A stretch of 7,902 bases of DNA from Alphaproteobacteria bacterium (GTDB lineage Bacteria > Pseudomonadota > Alphaproteobacteria > Caulobacterales > Parvularculaceae), in contig JAUIEG010000111.1 of NCBI GenBank assembly GCA_030428745.1, positions 1-7,902 of the forward strand, written 5' to 3'. A program made the translations under genes and the position numbers. This document shows, one piece after another, positions 7,119-7,902 of this stretch. The notes below the pieces were generated by a model, which had not been told where the DNA came from, did no database searches, and saw nothing but the letters and a program-made list of their open reading frames with translations. The first letter of the stretch is position 1, and each line of letters begins with the position of its first letter.

Positions 7119-7152
7119 GACCTCGCCGCTCCACAGCATGTCATGCACACTT
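7119..7152. other. Short convergent gap between the regulator and the carboxylesterase
   Basis: Only 34 bases separate the two stop codons. The gap holds the palindrome GCATG-T-CATGC (7136-7146). Just inside the carboxylesterase end lies GACAG-GAA-CTGTC (7158-7170). Neither is followed by a T-run, so I cannot assign a typical intrinsic terminator for either gene. Confidence 0.35.
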
Positions 7153-7902
7153 TCAAGGACAGGAACTGTCTAAAGAACATGCCGGGCTGGCGTTGACGCC
7201 AACTCTCAAGAACCATTGCTGACCGGCCTCATTCCGGCGGCGCACGAACTCCTCGTTCAATTCAAACATGCCCGGCATAGGGTCATGACCGGCCGCCGGC
7301 TCATCGCCAAACAGCATGTAGGATTCGTTGTCGGCATAGGGCAGCCATGCCGGTCCGGTCTTGCTTTGCGGCGTTCCTGTTGCCGCGAATGACACCCAGT
7401 AGTCTGTCATCGCAGAGGAAAGAGCGCCGTCTTCTTCTCCATCCGGAACAGGCCAGTTTGGCGGATAAGCATCCGCATCACCGATCCGTTCAAAAACGTA
7501 AGGCAGTTCGGCGGCGTGGAAAGCGCACAAATCCCGCTCACGAGCCGCCGGATAGCATCGATCGAACACATACATGAATGCCGGCTGACCGCTTTCTGAT
7601 TGCTTGCGCACAGCCCGCTCAACACCCCATGCGAAGAAATTATCCCGCAAGGCGTCAAGCATCGACCGCTCCATATCCGACGAGGGATATTGGGTCAGGA
7701 AGTCGTCTGTCAGATCACCATAGCCGCGCTGGATCGCTGCTTCATAAATTTCGGCACTCTCCGGCGCAGGGGGAATAACGCGGCGATAAGCCCGCGTTTC
7801 TCCGCTATTGAACCCCGCAAGCAAAGGGACTTTCGCCTGCAGGCCTTCATCGAAAGCTTCGATCAATTGCGCGGGAAGCACTTCTCCGTCGATCGTCCCC
7901 TG
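7153..7902 (-). CDS. Type B carboxylesterase, C-terminal 249 residues (5' end off the right edge)
   Basis: A serine hydrolase of the carboxylesterase/para-nitrobenzyl esterase family, cleaving ester bonds of unknown natural substrates. The frame is open to the right edge, where the residues read QGTIDGEVLP, the family's typical DG.vLP segment. The GTG at 7881 is therefore internal and not a start. The visible part carries two of the three catalytic residues: the acid E35 in FNSGETRAY and the histidine H129 in DLCAFHAAELPYVF. The nucleophile elbow with the catalytic serine lies outside the window. Further family marks are MTDYWVSFAATGTPQ (165-179) and PAWLPYADNESYMLF (184-198). Two cysteines lie six residues apart at the extreme C-terminus (visible residues 242 and 248), and two others flank the histidine region, which could mean an exported, disulfide-bonded enzyme. 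The signal peptide cannot be checked here. It converges on the LysR gene and is probably not part of the valine unit. Confidence 0.9.
   Translation of the reverse strand, partial: QGTIDGEVLPAQLIEAFDEGLQAKVPLLAGFNSGETRAYRRVIPPAPESAEIYEAAIQRGYGDLTDDFLTQYPSSDMERSMLDALRDNFFAWGVERAVRKQSESGQPAFMYVFDRCYPAARERDLCAFHAAELPYVFERIGDADAYPPNWPVPDGEEDGALSSAMTDYWVSFAATGTPQSKTGPAWLPYADNESYMLFGDEPAAGHDPMPGMFELNEEFVRRRNEAGQQWFLRVGVNASPACSLDSSCP

Noticed and set aside
7158..7170. GACAG-GAA-CTGTC dyad sharing arm sequence with the pyc upstream palindrome
   Set aside because: The arms are only 5 bases and the spacing differs (3 versus a 5-base spacer behind 8-base arms). It lies in the end of a coding region, so it is not convincing as the same site, and it has no T-run to make it a terminator.
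1..7902. A novel defence, mobile or RNA-based system
   Set aside because: All of the window except about 230 intergenic bases is accounted for by six recognisable genes. There are no direct-repeat arrays, transposase or integrase motifs, tRNA genes or structured RNA leaders that I can support.

Overview
The window looks like a piece of chromosome from a GC-rich proteobacterium, most likely an alphaproteobacterium. The reasons are the codon use, a full-length-type pyruvate carboxylase whose active-site residues fall three positions from the Rhizobium etli numbering, and a valine catabolic gene set of the kind common in that class. The class is inferred from family resemblance; no rRNA or other marker is present. 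Every gene is metabolic or regulatory. I see no mobile element, CRISPR array, tRNA or rRNA gene, phage gene or defence system.

Layout: positions 1-6135 hold four genes on the minus strand. In transcription order they are mmsA (methylmalonate-semialdehyde dehydrogenase, 6135-4642), an isobutyryl-CoA dehydrogenase (4633-3485), mmsB (3-hydroxyisobutyrate dehydrogenase, 3478-2588) and pyc (pyruvate carboxylase, from 2515 off the left edge). The first three are separated by only 8 and 6 bases and form an evident operon. A 72-base gap with a perfect 8+8 inverted repeat separates mmsB from pyc, so pyc may have its own control. A 110-base AT-rich divergent region (6136-6245) full of TTGCA/CAATT dyads separates mmsA from a LysR-type regulator on the plus strand (6246-7118). 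A type B carboxylesterase converges on the regulator from the right and is cut by the right edge (7902-7153).

How the genes work together: the acyl-CoA dehydrogenase oxidises isobutyryl-CoA to methacrylyl-CoA. Enzymes not encoded here hydrate it and release 3-hydroxyisobutyrate. MmsB oxidises this to methylmalonate semialdehyde, and MmsA converts that to propionyl-CoA, CO2 and NADH. Pyruvate carboxylase supplies oxaloacetate for the TCA cycle, a natural partner when carbon enters as acyl-CoA. The LysR protein is the obvious candidate regulator of the valine genes from its divergent position, though this is inferred from layout.

This is mostly an ordinary metabolic region. The parts most worth a second look are the two intergenic control regions, the absence of the two middle steps of valine breakdown from the operon, and the start assignment of the LysR gene.
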